From: Desulfobotulus pelophilus
Lineage (GTDB): Bacteria > Desulfobacterota > Desulfobacteria > Desulfobacterales > ASO4-4
DNA: 64,000 nucleotides
Reading direction: 5' to 3'
Assembly: GCF_026155325.1 (NCBI RefSeq)
Contig: NZ_JAPFPW010000008.1
Coordinates: 62,001 to 126,000 of the forward strand
The notes below the pieces were generated by a model. The model was not told the origin of the DNA. It worked only from the letters and a program-made list of their open reading frames with translations, and did not search any database. Below are positions 1 to 8,129 of the stretch, piece by piece; within the stretch, counting starts at the first letter, position 1, and each line of letters opens with the position of its first letter. Position numbers and translations under genes: made by a program.

Positions 1-2
1 CT

Positions 3-1157
3 CCCTACGCCAATCCTGCTGTGATGTTTGTTCTTATGATCATTATGTTCGGTGTCATATTGAATGAAGTGGGCCTTGCCAGACGGCTCATGTATCATCT
101 CCTGAAGTTTGCCGGAACCAATGTGAAAAAACTCAGTTTTATTCTGGCTGTGGGCTGCACCCTCACGGCCACCATTCTCCATGATGCCACCGTAACGGTT
201 ATTATGGTGTTTGCTTTTGTTCCCGTATTCATGTCCATGGGTATGAGGCCGGGTCAGGGGCATAAACTTCCCAAATTTTTTCTTATGCTTATTCCCATGG
301 CGGCTTCGGCAGGAGGCTTTGGCACCATGATCGGTGGTGGTCGTAACCCTTTGGCCGTGGAAATTCTCTTTCGTTATACGGAGGAAGCCACAGGCGTGGG
401 TAAGGTGATTGGTTTTTTGGAGTATCTTGTGATTCAGATGCCCATCAGCATTTTTACGGCCATTGCCACCTGGGCTGTGGTGTTTTTTCTTTTCCGGCCG
501 GAAGAAAAGGAGCTCAAGGGCATTGAGCTGAACAATCCCGGCCCCATGAGTACGGCGGAACTGGGTGTTACCATTGTTTTTATCCTGACTTTTGTGCTCT
601 GGTTTCTCGGTGATATCACGGGCTGGCATGTGAGTGTGGCGGCCTGTATTGCCATGGTGGGATTCTGCGGACCGGGCTGGGTATCCTTTAAAACCATCTG
701 TGATAAATTTCCATGGGAATCCTGGATTGTTTTTGGAGCGGGCGTTTCGCTGGGCATGGCCATGCTGCAGACAGGAGCTGGTCAGTTTCTTGCGGAAAGT
801 CTTCTGCCCATGCTGGAAGGCAGAAGCAGCTTCACCATATTCTATGGGCTGGGTCTTTTCGGTTCTTTTCTTTCCAGTCTGATGAGCAACTCCGCAGCCG
901 TGGCCCTGACCCTTCCCATAACTCTTCCCATGGCGGATATGCTGGGAATGTCCCCCACGGCCGTGGCTCTGCTGGCACCGGTGACCACTTCTTTCATCAT
1001 GCTGGTTATCGGATGTCCGCCCACCATCATTGCCTACAGCTCCGGTTATTTCACCCAGGTGGATTTCATCAAGGTGGCCGTACCCTGGTGCCTGATTCTG
1101 CTGCTCATATCCGTGGTTGCCGCACTGCTGTACTGGCCCCTCATCGGTATTCATTAG
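3..1157 (+). CDS. DASS/SLC13-type anion transporter, 5'-truncated by window edge
   Basis: Integral membrane permease of the DASS (SLC13) / ion transporter superfamily, which takes up sulfate or di/tricarboxylates, usually with sodium. The frame is open to the left edge (it reads PYANPAV before the first possible start at 21), so the true start lies upstream. About nine or ten hydrophobic segments are visible, with a polar loop around residues 155-175 of the visible part. The C-terminal half carries the family's SNSAAVALTLPI stretch, comparable to the SNTAAA-type sodium/substrate motif, and a later GCPPTIIAYSSG re-entrant-like segment. It is followed 18 bases later by a one-helix protein and then a receiver-only response regulator, suggesting one operon and phosphorelay input to transport. 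Substrate cannot be read from sequence; sulfate or a C4-dicarboxylate would fit. An ArsB/NhaD-like assignment is the main alternative. Confidence 0.8.
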   Translation, partial: PYANPAVMFVLMIIMFGVILNEVGLARRLMYHLLKFAGTNVKKLSFILAVGCTLTATILHDATVTVIMVFAFVPVFMSMGMRPGQGHKLPKFFLMLIPMAASAGGFGTMIGGGRNPLAVEILFRYTEEATGVGKVIGFLEYLVIQMPISIFTAIATWAVVFFLFRPEEKELKGIELNNPGPMSTAELGVTIVFILTFVLWFLGDITGWHVSVAACIAMVGFCGPGWVSFKTICDKFPWESWIVFGAGVSLGMAMLQTGAGQFLAESLLPMLEGRSSFTIFYGLGLFGSFLSSLMSNSAAVALTLPITLPMADMLGMSPTAVALLAPVTTSFIMLVIGCPPTIIAYSSGYFTQVDFIKVAVPWCLILLLISVVAALLYWPLIGIH

Positions 1158-1175
1158 AAAAAAGGGAGATTTCCC

Positions 1176-1433
1176 ATGGGTAAAACAGGTGAAGACGCGA
1201 TTTCCCCTCTTGATGAACAACAGAAAGGTGATGGGCACGCCGAAACGGTAAAAAGTGAGGCGGATCATCTGTATGAACTGCTCAGGCCCCTTCATCATCT
1301 GCCCAGGGGAAAAAACACATGGAACCCTGAACTGATTCACAAATCCTGGTTCTGGCCCCTCAGTGTGGCCATTTTAATGGTACTGTACTATCTCTATCCC
1401 CTTTTCTGGGATGTGATTTCAAAAGGTCCATGA
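1176..1433 (+). CDS. small single-helix protein next to DASS transporter
   Basis: 85-residue protein of unknown function. A good ribosome binding site (gggag) lies a few bases before the ATG. The first ~60 residues are hydrophilic and charged; residues ~62-82 form one hydrophobic helix (WFWPLSVAILMVLYYLYPLFW), so it is probably a bitopic inner-membrane protein with a cytoplasmic N terminus. It sits 18 bases after the DASS transporter and 58 bases before the response regulator gene. By position it may be a small accessory or coupling subunit of the transporter, but that is inference; I do not recognise the family. Confidence 0.6.
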   Translation: MGKTGEDAISPLDEQQKGDGHAETVKSEADHLYELLRPLHHLPRGKNTWNPELIHKSWFWPLSVAILMVLYYLYPLFWDVISKGP

Positions 1434-1491
1434 AAAGAATTCCCGTTACTTTACACATGGGCAGTTTTTGGCTGCCAAAAAAGGAGAAGCC

Positions 1492-1935
1492 ATGGAGTCC
1501 GTACGTATACTTGTGGTGGACGATGAAGAGGATTTCACGGAAATGCTTTGCCTGAGGCTGGAGGAAGCCGGTTTTTCTGCAGAAGCCGTTCACGATGGTC
1601 AGGCCTGCCTGAAAAAACTGGATGAGAAACCCTATGATGTTCTGATTCTGGATATACGCATGCCCGGTATGGACGGATTGCAGGTATTACGCCAGATTAA
1701 AGCCGATCATATTTTAACGGAGGTGATTCTTCTTACGGGTCATGGATCCGTGGAAACCGCTGTCGAAGGTATGAAGCGGGGAGCCTTTGATTATGCGCTG
1801 AAGCCCTATGATTTTGAGGATCTTATGGATAAAATCAAGGAGGCCGGATCCCTGAAATATGAAAGGGAGCATCGTATCCGTAAAGCAGAAGAGCGCTCCC
1901 GTTTGGACAGGCTGGAAAAAACAATCCGTTTTTAA
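1492..1935 (+). CDS. receiver-only response regulator
   Basis: 147-residue single-domain response regulator with a short charged C-terminal helix and no DNA-binding or enzymatic output. The acidic pair VDDEED is near residue 9, the phospho-acceptor is Asp54 (LILDIRMPGMDG), the Thr switch lies in ILLTGHGS and the conserved Lys is Lys104 (LKPYDF). An upstream TTG at 1468 is in frame, but the ATG at 1492 has a clear aaggaga ribosome binding site. The receiver closely resembles the one fused to the SulP transporter at 15739-17808: both share DFTEML.LRLEE, EVILLTGHGS and a tail with DKIK.A and RIR.AE. Because it is co-directional with the DASS transporter, it may act on that transporter directly; this is inference. 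A strong terminator follows. Confidence 0.88.
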   Translation: MESVRILVVDDEEDFTEMLCLRLEEAGFSAEAVHDGQACLKKLDEKPYDVLILDIRMPGMDGLQVLRQIKADHILTEVILLTGHGSVETAVEGMKRGAFDYALKPYDFEDLMDKIKEAGSLKYEREHRIRKAEERSRLDRLEKTIRF

Positions 1936-1970
1936 GTGTCGCTGTTCCCTGCAGCAAGAAAAGTTTGAAA

Positions 1971-2010
1971 ACAGAACAGGCTGTCTCCAGAGAGACGGCC
2001 TGTTCTGTTT
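1971..2010 (+). terminator. rho-independent terminator after DASS/regulator operon
   Basis: Perfect 11-bp outer stem (ACAGAACAGGC with GCCTGTTCTGT) extended by a 6-bp inner stem around a CAGA loop, followed by TTTC. It lies 35 bases after the response regulator stop codon and separates this operon from the diguanylate cyclase gene. Confidence 0.8.
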
Positions 2011-2017
2011 CAGGGGC

Positions 2018-2032
2018 TGGAATACTTATTGC
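2018..2032 (+). promoter_or_regulatory. candidate sigma-54 (-24/-12) promoter, copy 1
   Basis: TGGAATACTTATTGC has the invariant GG-N10-GC spacing of RpoN promoters. The identical 15-mer recurs at 4228-4242, and each copy lies upstream of one of the two genes that share the long helical sensor domain. The start of transcription would fall near 2043, about 120 bases before the diguanylate cyclase start. The inner bases match the TGGCAC half only partly. Confidence 0.5.
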
Positions 2033-2161
2033 TGGAGGAGTTTCATGCGCTTTTGTCAGCCAAGGCCTATTCGAAAGAAGCATGTTTCAGGCAGGCGGAA
2101 AGTTGCTTTCTGATGGTGCGGGAGTGCAGCATCCCTTTTCTGCTGAGCGGAAGGACATGCC

Positions 2162-4165
2162 ATGTTTTCTTTTTCCGGAATAACGGATCGAATTCTTGTG
2201 GGTATTGCGGCTTTAAGCCTGATTGCCTTTACCATCGGGGGTATGGCCTTTGTGAATTTTGCCCATGTTCGCAGCCATGCGGACAGGCTTATGCAGGAAA
2301 GCCTTCCTCAGTGGGCCATAGCCCATGGAGTACATCAGGAAGTGGCCCAGACGGGTTTTTTCATGCTGCGTTATGTGCTGCATGGAGAGCTGTTTTACTG
2401 GGAGGAAGCCATGCTTTCTACGGAGCGCTGTCTTCTTACTCTGGAAAGGGGAAGACAGCTGGCGGAAGATAAAAAACTGCAGCCTTTCAGTCAGCAGCTG
2501 CACCGGATGACCCCTGTGCTTTTCGGTTATCAGGAAGCCTTGCACCAGCTGAGGGAAGCCATGGAAACCATTGAGAGCCAGCATGGAGCCGTTCAGGAAG
2601 CCTCCCTTGTTTTTATGGAGAACATGGAGGGCTACCTTGCCATGCAGTGGGTCGACATGGGCCGTCAGACAGAGGCTGTTTTTGCCGGTCTTCCCCTTAT
2701 GAGGGGAGAGCTGGACCTTGCCGGAGAGGAAGAGCTCGCCATTCGCCAGCACCGCCTGCAGGCCGGTATGCGTATTCTGGATATGGGAAGGCAGATTGAT
2801 GCGGGGTTGTGGCAGGCAGAGCTGAGCCGGAGCAGATCCCAGCAGGAGTTCATCCTGCATCAGATAGGAGAGCTTCAGCAGCACATGGCCGCTCTTGTGA
2901 TGGTGACACGTCAGCCGCAGAATATGGCGCAGCTTCGGGCGGCCATGGGTTCTCTGGAAGACACGGTGCGCGTTATCCGGGTTCTGGTGAAGGTCAGAGA
3001 AGAGGCGGATAAGGTACACCGGGATCACAGCAAAGCTTATGAAACTCTGTCTGATCTGGCAAAGAACATTGCTTCCAAAGCCCATGACAGTGCCATGGAC
3101 GGAGGAAGCCGTACCCGTGCCATCGCCGAGCGGTTTGTTTTTTTTCTGGTCCCGCTGGCACTGGCAGGGATTGGCATTCTTCTCCTTCTGTATGCTCAGG
3201 TGGCCAGCCTGGAACGCCAGACCCTGGAAATGAACCAGATCACGAAGCTCGCAGCCCGGCTTAAAAAAGCAGGCAGTGAACAGGAGGCAACGGCCTGTGT
3301 TCTGGAAGCATGCAGACGTATTTTTCCGAAAGATTCTGGAATGCTCATCCTTACGGACCCCTCTGGCAATCCTGTAGTCAGCAGGGGCTGGGGAACAAAA
3401 ACCGAACCACCCTGCCCTTCGGTAGGGGGCGCAGATCCGGCAAGGAAAGGGGGCTTTTCCATTTTCCTGCCTTCCCACGAGGAACGGAAGGTGTTTCTGG
3501 ACATACGGTTTCATGCCAGTCTGTTGTTTCCGGGACAGAGACGGGCAGCCCATAAGGCCCTGGCCCGTACGGTGGTGGATCATTTTGCCGCCAGTCTCCA
3601 TGCCATGTATCTCATGGGCAGGCTGCACAGGGAGTCCATAACCGATGCCCTTACTGGTCTTTATAACCGTCGCTATATGGAAGAAACCCTTCGCCGGGAG
3701 TTTTTCCGCTGTGAGCGGAAAGGAAGCTGCCTTTCCCTTCTGCTGCTGGATGCGGACCATTTCAAGAAAGTGAATGATACCCATGGCCATGACGTGGGTG
3801 ATCGTGTGCTCATTCACCTTGCCCGTCTGCTGAAGGAGGATGTGAGGGCAGAGGATGTGGCATGCCGCATCGGAGGAGAAGAATTTTTGCTGATCATGCC
3901 CGGCCTCTGTCCTGAAGCGGCCATGAAACGGGCTGAGGCTATCCGCCGTAAGGTTGCCGCCAGTGTGACATATACGGATGATGGCGAAGGGATAAGCCTG
4001 ACCGTTTCTCTGGGGCTTGCCGTCTATCCTGAAGATGGAAAATCTCCGGAAGTGTTAATTCAGGCGGCGGACAGAGGGCTTTATGCCGCTAAATCTGCGG
4101 GCAGAAACCGGGTTTGCCGCCATCCGCGGGAAAGCGGTTGCGCAAGGGAAAAGAGCACTATGTAA
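2162..4165 (+). CDS. membrane diguanylate cyclase with long helical periplasmic sensor
   Basis: Makes cyclic di-GMP from two GTP at the inner membrane. One transmembrane helix at residues ~8-32 is followed by a ~290-residue, almost wholly helical periplasmic domain (SLPQW near its start, VTRQPQN near its end). A second helix is at ~325-345, then a ~130-residue linker or GAF-like region and a GGDEF domain (~487-655). The active-site motif is GGEEF (571-575), and an RxxD inhibitory site is present five residues upstream (Arg562-Asp565), so the enzyme should be active and product-inhibited. The helical domain is the size and type of HBM (helical bimodular) sensors, as in McpS; ligand unknown. 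The same domain occurs in the chemoreceptor at 4527-6614. A sigma-54-like promoter lies upstream. Confidence 0.9.
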   Translation: MFSFSGITDRILVGIAALSLIAFTIGGMAFVNFAHVRSHADRLMQESLPQWAIAHGVHQEVAQTGFFMLRYVLHGELFYWEEAMLSTERCLLTLERGRQLAEDKKLQPFSQQLHRMTPVLFGYQEALHQLREAMETIESQHGAVQEASLVFMENMEGYLAMQWVDMGRQTEAVFAGLPLMRGELDLAGEEELAIRQHRLQAGMRILDMGRQIDAGLWQAELSRSRSQQEFILHQIGELQQHMAALVMVTRQPQNMAQLRAAMGSLEDTVRVIRVLVKVREEADKVHRDHSKAYETLSDLAKNIASKAHDSAMDGGSRTRAIAERFVFFLVPLALAGIGILLLLYAQVASLERQTLEMNQITKLAARLKKAGSEQEATACVLEACRRIFPKDSGMLILTDPSGNPVVSRGWGTKTEPPCPSVGGADPARKGGFSIFLPSHEERKVFLDIRFHASLLFPGQRRAAHKALARTVVDHFAASLHAMYLMGRLHRESITDALTGLYNRRYMEETLRREFFRCERKGSCLSLLLLDADHFKKVNDTHGHDVGDRVLIHLARLLKEDVRAEDVACRIGGEEFLLIMPGLCPEAAMKRAEAIRRKVAASVTYTDDGEGISLTVSLGLAVYPEDGKSPEVLIQAADRGLYAAKSAGRNRVCRHPRESGCAREKSTM

Positions 4166-4526
4166 AAAAAGCAGACAGATTTTACCGGAGTCTGTCTCCG
4201 GGGTTCCCGTTTTTCGCCCACATTTAGTGGAATACTTATTGCATAAAGGTCAGTACCTTTTCTGATTACCGCTTTGGTCCCGCCATGTTGATCGGAAGTT
4301 GAAAAAATGGAACACCCGGGGCAGGTCTTGGCCCTGTTTCCACCGGGACCTTAGGGAGGGGGCCTGCCCTCACTCAGGTCGGAACATGGTATCCATAAAG
4401 ACCGTGCGTGTTCTCCAGTAACAGAACCGGAGATGGATAACAGTGGCGGAGTCAGAGTGGTACGGATTGCTTTTGGTTGTATTCAGGAACTTTTATGCTG
4501 TGCCGCCATGGTGAAAGGAGGCAGGG
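4166..4526 (+). other. intergenic region between cyclase and chemoreceptor genes
   Basis: Contains a 6-bp hairpin (CCGGAG, TCTGT, CTCCGG) at 4185-4201 that could end the cyclase transcript, although no T-run follows directly. It also holds the second copy of the sigma-54-like 15-mer at 4228-4242. The rest has no coding signal. I looked for a cyclic-di-GMP (GEMM) riboswitch here and did not find its conserved core. Confidence 0.4.
4228..4242 (+). promoter_or_regulatory. candidate sigma-54 (-24/-12) promoter, copy 2
   Basis: Exact repeat of the 15-mer at 2018-2032, again with GG-N10-GC spacing, here about 285 bases before the chemoreceptor start. A start near 4254 would give a long 5' leader. 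Confidence 0.5.
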
Positions 4527-6614
4527 ATGTTGAAAACCATGAAGTTGCGTACCCGGCTCTTTGCAGGATTTGGAATGCTCACGGCTGTTCTTTTGGTGAT
4601 GAGCCTCGGGGCTGCCATGAATTTAGGTACGATCCGCTCCCAGACAGACAGTCTGATCCATGGAAGCCTTCCCCAGTGGTCACTGGCCAATACCATTTCA
4701 GGTCATGTTGCGGAAATCGGATACCAGATGGCCGGATATGAGCTGCACCGGAATGAGCTTTTTTTAAGAAATGCCATGACAGCCTCAGCCTTTTGTATGG
4801 AAAAGATACGGGAGGGAAGGAAACAGGCCAAAGAGACGGGGAGCGCATCCTTTGTCAGGCAGATGCAGGATATGGAAACCATTTTGACCCGGTATCAGGA
4901 ACTGATGCAGCAATCCGCCGCCGCCCTGCGGAGCATAGCCCATCATCATGAGGCTGTGATGGCTTCCGCTCATCTTTTTGTGGAAAATATAAGCGGTTAT
5001 AACCGTATGCAGAAAGAAGCCATGGTACAGCAGCTTTCCGCAGCTTTTGGTGACAACGGGATGGAGCGGTTCGGCCTGAATCTGGCATCAGGGGAAGAGC
5101 TGCAGATTCGTCATGACCGCATTCAGGCGGGCAGCCATATTGTCAGTCGGGGAAATGGGCTTTATTCCTTGCTGTGGCAGGCTGAAACCAACCGCGATGC
5201 GACAGCCCTTTCCGCCCTCCTGCCGGAAATCCATGAACTGCACCGGACCATGACAGAACTGGTGAATGTGACACGCCAGCCCCAGAACCTTCAGCAGCTG
5301 CGCATGGCCATGGATGCCCTGAATGCCAATGTGGCATCCGTTGAGCATCTGATCCGGCTGCGGCAGGATGCCGTGGAAACGGCCAGAGCCCAGACAGTAG
5401 CCTATCAGGAGCTGCTGGGCCGTGCAGGAGCGCTTTCCGCCGAAGCCCACGGGCAGGCCATGGATGGGGGCGACCAGACAAGTCTCATTGTGCGGGGCTC
5501 CGTAAGAAATCTTCTGCAGACCGCCGCAGGAGGGCTTGTGCTGGCCATTCTGCTGAGTTTTTTGATCACAAGGGCCATCACAGCTCCCATCCGGACAACG
5601 TCTGATCTGCTGAAGAATATCGCCGAGGGAGAAGGAGATCTTACCCGGAGACTGACGGTAAAAACCCGTGATGAAATGGGAGAAATGGCCGAATGGTTCA
5701 ACCGGTTTGCGGAAAATATCCGAAAAATGGTGCAGCAGATCAGCCATAAGGCGGAAAATCTTAACCTTACGGCAACGGAGCTGAAAGAGCTTTCGGGTAT
5801 TCTGGATGGAGAATCGGTTCATACCCGGACCCTGTCCAAAAGTACGGAGGCCTCCCTTGCCAGCACCAGCCGCGATATGCAGGATGTGGCGGCGGCCGTA
5901 TCTCAGGCATCGGGCAACCTGTCTTCCATTGCAGCATCCAGTGAGGAAATGACGGCCAGTATATCCGAAATTGCCCGAAGTGCCGCCAGTGCAAGGGATA
6001 TTGCCAAGCGGGCAGCCCTGGAGGGTGCCTCGGCCTCAGAGCGCATGATCAGTCTGGGAACCTCTGCCCGCAGCATTGATAAGGTTACGGAAGCCATAGA
6101 AGATATTTCCGCCCAGATCAACCTGCTGGCCCTGAATGCCACCATTGAGGCGGCCCGGGCCGGTGAAGCGGGCAAGGGTTTTGCTGTTGTGGCCAATGAA
6201 ATCAAAGAGCTGGCCCGTCAGACCGGAGATTCCACCCGGGAAATCAAGGCACGCATAGAAGATATTCAGGAGAGCAGCCGAAGCTCCGAGCAGGAAATTA
6301 TTGGTATTACAAAAATTATCAATGACATTGAAGATATTGTGACCAGCATTGCCGCTGCCGTGGAGGAGCAGGCCTTTACCATGCAGGAGGTGGCCTCCAA
6401 CATCGGTGAGGCGGCATCGGGTATTTCCGAAGTCAATAAAAAGGTGGGCGGATCCGCAGGGCGAATCAAAGAGGCAAGCATTGAAACCACGGAGGTGGCC
6501 CAGGCCGCTTCCCGCATGGAGTCCGGCAGCCATGGCGTGAAAAAAGGTGCGGAAGAACTGGCCGGGCTGGCCGAATCTTTGAGGGTCATGGTGGGGCGTT
6601 TTAAAACATCCTGA
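4527..6614 (+). CDS. methyl-accepting chemotaxis protein with HBM-like sensor
   Basis: 695-residue transmembrane chemoreceptor that would signal to CheA/CheW. It has a strong ribosome binding site (aaaggaggcaggg). TM1 is at residues ~10-32, a ~295-residue helical periplasmic domain follows, and TM2 is at ~330-352. A HAMP domain (~352-405) precedes the long coiled-coil signalling domain, with the conserved hairpin tip around [20 protein letters not shown]. The protein ends in MVGRFKTS and lacks a C-terminal CheR/CheB-binding pentapeptide. The periplasmic domain is paralogous to that of the neighbouring diguanylate cyclase (shared SLPQW, VTRQPQN, AMDGG), so both probably sense the same ligand. 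McpS-type HBM receptors bind TCA-cycle acids; whether that holds here is inference. Confidence 0.93.
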   Translation: MLKTMKLRTRLFAGFGMLTAVLLVMSLGAAMNLGTIRSQTDSLIHGSLPQWSLANTISGHVAEIGYQMAGYELHRNELFLRNAMTASAFCMEKIREGRKQAKETGSASFVRQMQDMETILTRYQELMQQSAAALRSIAHHHEAVMASAHLFVENISGYNRMQKEAMVQQLSAAFGDNGMERFGLNLASGEELQIRHDRIQAGSHIVSRGNGLYSLLWQAETNRDATALSALLPEIHELHRTMTELVNVTRQPQNLQQLRMAMDALNANVASVEHLIRLRQDAVETARAQTVAYQELLGRAGALSAEAHGQAMDGGDQTSLIVRGSVRNLLQTAAGGLVLAILLSFLITRAITAPIRTTSDLLKNIAEGEGDLTRRLTVKTRDEMGEMAEWFNRFAENIRKMVQQISHKAENLNLTATELKELSGILDGESVHTRTLSKSTEASLASTSRDMQDVAAAVSQASGNLSSIAASSEEMTASISEIARSAASARDIAKRAALEGASASERMISLGTSARSIDKVTEAIEDISAQINLLALNATIEAARAGEAGKGFAVVANEIKELARQTGDSTREIKARIEDIQESSRSSEQEIIGITKIINDIEDIVTSIAAAVEEQAFTMQEVASNIGEAASGISEVNKKVGGSAGRIKEASIETTEVAQAASRMESGSHGVKKGAEELAGLAESLRVMVGRFKTS

Positions 6615-6645
6615 TGTAGCAGGGCGTTCCAGCAGGTGCCAGTCA

Positions 6646-7983
6646 ATGAAATTATCAAGGGCTATGGTCATCATGAATATTGTTCAGCTGGACAGTGGAT
6701 ATTGCTGCGGAGAAGCCCTGAATCTGGATACTATCGAACCCTTTCTCTTTGAGAAGGGGGGGCGGTGGCATGCCCGCCTGGAAGGGCTGACCCTTTCTTC
6801 GGTTTTTCAGCCCATTTTCAGTCCTGCCCACCAGCAGTGCGTGGGGATGGAGGCTCTGGTCCGGGTACAGGACAATCTGGGGAATGCCATCTCTCCCCCC
6901 CGGCTTTTTGCGGGAAAAAACCGGCAGCGCATTGTACTGGCAGATCGCATCTGCCGCCTGCTTCATGGGAAAAATTATCTTGTTCTCCAGCAGGAGGCTC
7001 TCTGGCTTACCCTGAACATTGCCCATGAAGTGGCTGTTCATGGACGCTGTTATGGTCCATTTCTGAAAAATGCTCTGGCCAGTCTTGCCATTCCTCCGGA
7101 AAGCATAGTCCTTGAAATTATGGAGCATCCAGTGGGAGATCACCAGTTGCTGGATGCGGCCGTGGATTTTTACCGGAATATGGGTTGTCACATTGCCCTG
7201 GATGATTTTGGTGCGGGACGATCTCATTTTGACCGGGTCTGGCGGCTGAATCCCCATATGGTGAAGCTGGACCGCAACCTCATTGCCCATGCAAAAGAAA
7301 ATCCCCGCATCCGTCATATTTTCCGGGGCATGGTTTCCCTCCTTCAGCAGAGCGGATGTCTTGTTCTTGTGGAAGGGGTGGAGTGCGAGGAAGAGGCGGT
7401 GATTGCCCTTCAGGCGGGGGCCGATTTCATTCAGGGCTATTATTTTGCAAGGCCTTCTCCCAGTCCATCCTTTGATTTTGCCGGGTGGGGTCATCTGTAC
7501 CGGAACTATCACAGAAATATGGCTCTGGCGGAAGAGAGGAATCAGGATCGTTACGCCATTCTTGGAGAGGTTTTCCAAGGGAGTTGTGATGATATTGGTA
7601 AGGGGAAGGACTTATGGCAGGCATGCAAAAAACTGCTGGAACACCCTGATGTGCTGCGCTGCTTCTGTCTTACCTCCGAGGGGCATCTTCTGGGAGAGCC
7701 CCTGTTTTCCCCCCATGCTGTCAGGTCATCCCCTTCCCTGATGCCGGTGGTTCCGGGCAGGGCAAGGGACAACCGTTTCAGACCTTTTTTACAAAATGCA
7801 CGGCGGTATCCGGGAAAGACCTGTCGCACGCGGCCCTATCGTTCTTTTTTGCAGGACGGGCTCTGTGTCACCCTGTCCCGGCAGATCCGGGGTGAGGAAT
7901 CCGGATACGGCATTATTTTCTGCTGTGATATCCGGGAGCCATGGTTTGATTCCGATCCCGGTCTGTCTGCAGGAGGATCCTAA
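6646..7983 (+). CDS. EAL-domain cyclic-di-GMP phosphodiesterase, YkuI-like
   Basis: Soluble protein of 445 residues that probably hydrolyses cyclic di-GMP to pGpG. The EAL domain (~45-280) keeps the metal and catalytic residues: EALVR (Glu69), the Asn in LTLNIA, Glu in LEIME, DDFG (Asp186-Asp187), Lys in VKLDR, EGVE and Gln263 in QGYYF. Residues ~285-445 form a second domain, placed like the PAS/cache-like C-terminal domain of Bacillus YkuI, with several Cys residues (RCFCLT, FCCD). The start is uncertain: ATGs at 6646, 6664 and 6673 all have weak ribosome binding sites. It follows the chemoreceptor by 31 bases, giving a cyclase, receptor and phosphodiesterase in a row. Confidence 0.88.
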   Translation: MKLSRAMVIMNIVQLDSGYCCGEALNLDTIEPFLFEKGGRWHARLEGLTLSSVFQPIFSPAHQQCVGMEALVRVQDNLGNAISPPRLFAGKNRQRIVLADRICRLLHGKNYLVLQQEALWLTLNIAHEVAVHGRCYGPFLKNALASLAIPPESIVLEIMEHPVGDHQLLDAAVDFYRNMGCHIALDDFGAGRSHFDRVWRLNPHMVKLDRNLIAHAKENPRIRHIFRGMVSLLQQSGCLVLVEGVECEEEAVIALQAGADFIQGYYFARPSPSPSFDFAGWGHLYRNYHRNMALAEERNQDRYAILGEVFQGSCDDIGKGKDLWQACKKLLEHPDVLRCFCLTSEGHLLGEPLFSPHAVRSSPSLMPVVPGRARDNRFRPFLQNARRYPGKTCRTRPYRSFLQDGLCVTLSRQIRGEESGYGIIFCCDIREPWFDSDPGLSAGGS

Positions 7984-8129
7984 GACATGCCGCCTGTTTA
8001 CAGATACTCAAATTGTATACGCAGTGTATTTGCCTGAAGTGTCTGGTTTTTCAGATTGAAGGTCGGGAGGCAGACAGTTTTGCGGAGCGTATACTCCCAC
8101 TGATGGGCCAGCAGGGAGAGGAGCAGTCC

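Noticed and set aside
2213-3817. Long antisense open frame (534 codons) across the diguanylate cyclase gene
   Set aside because: It mirrors a well-supported GGDEF gene, has no domain motif and no ribosome binding site; antisense frames of this kind recur across the window because of codon bias.
4202-4526. Possible cyclic-di-GMP riboswitch before the chemoreceptor
   Set aside because: The conserved GEMM core and tetraloop-receptor pattern were not found.
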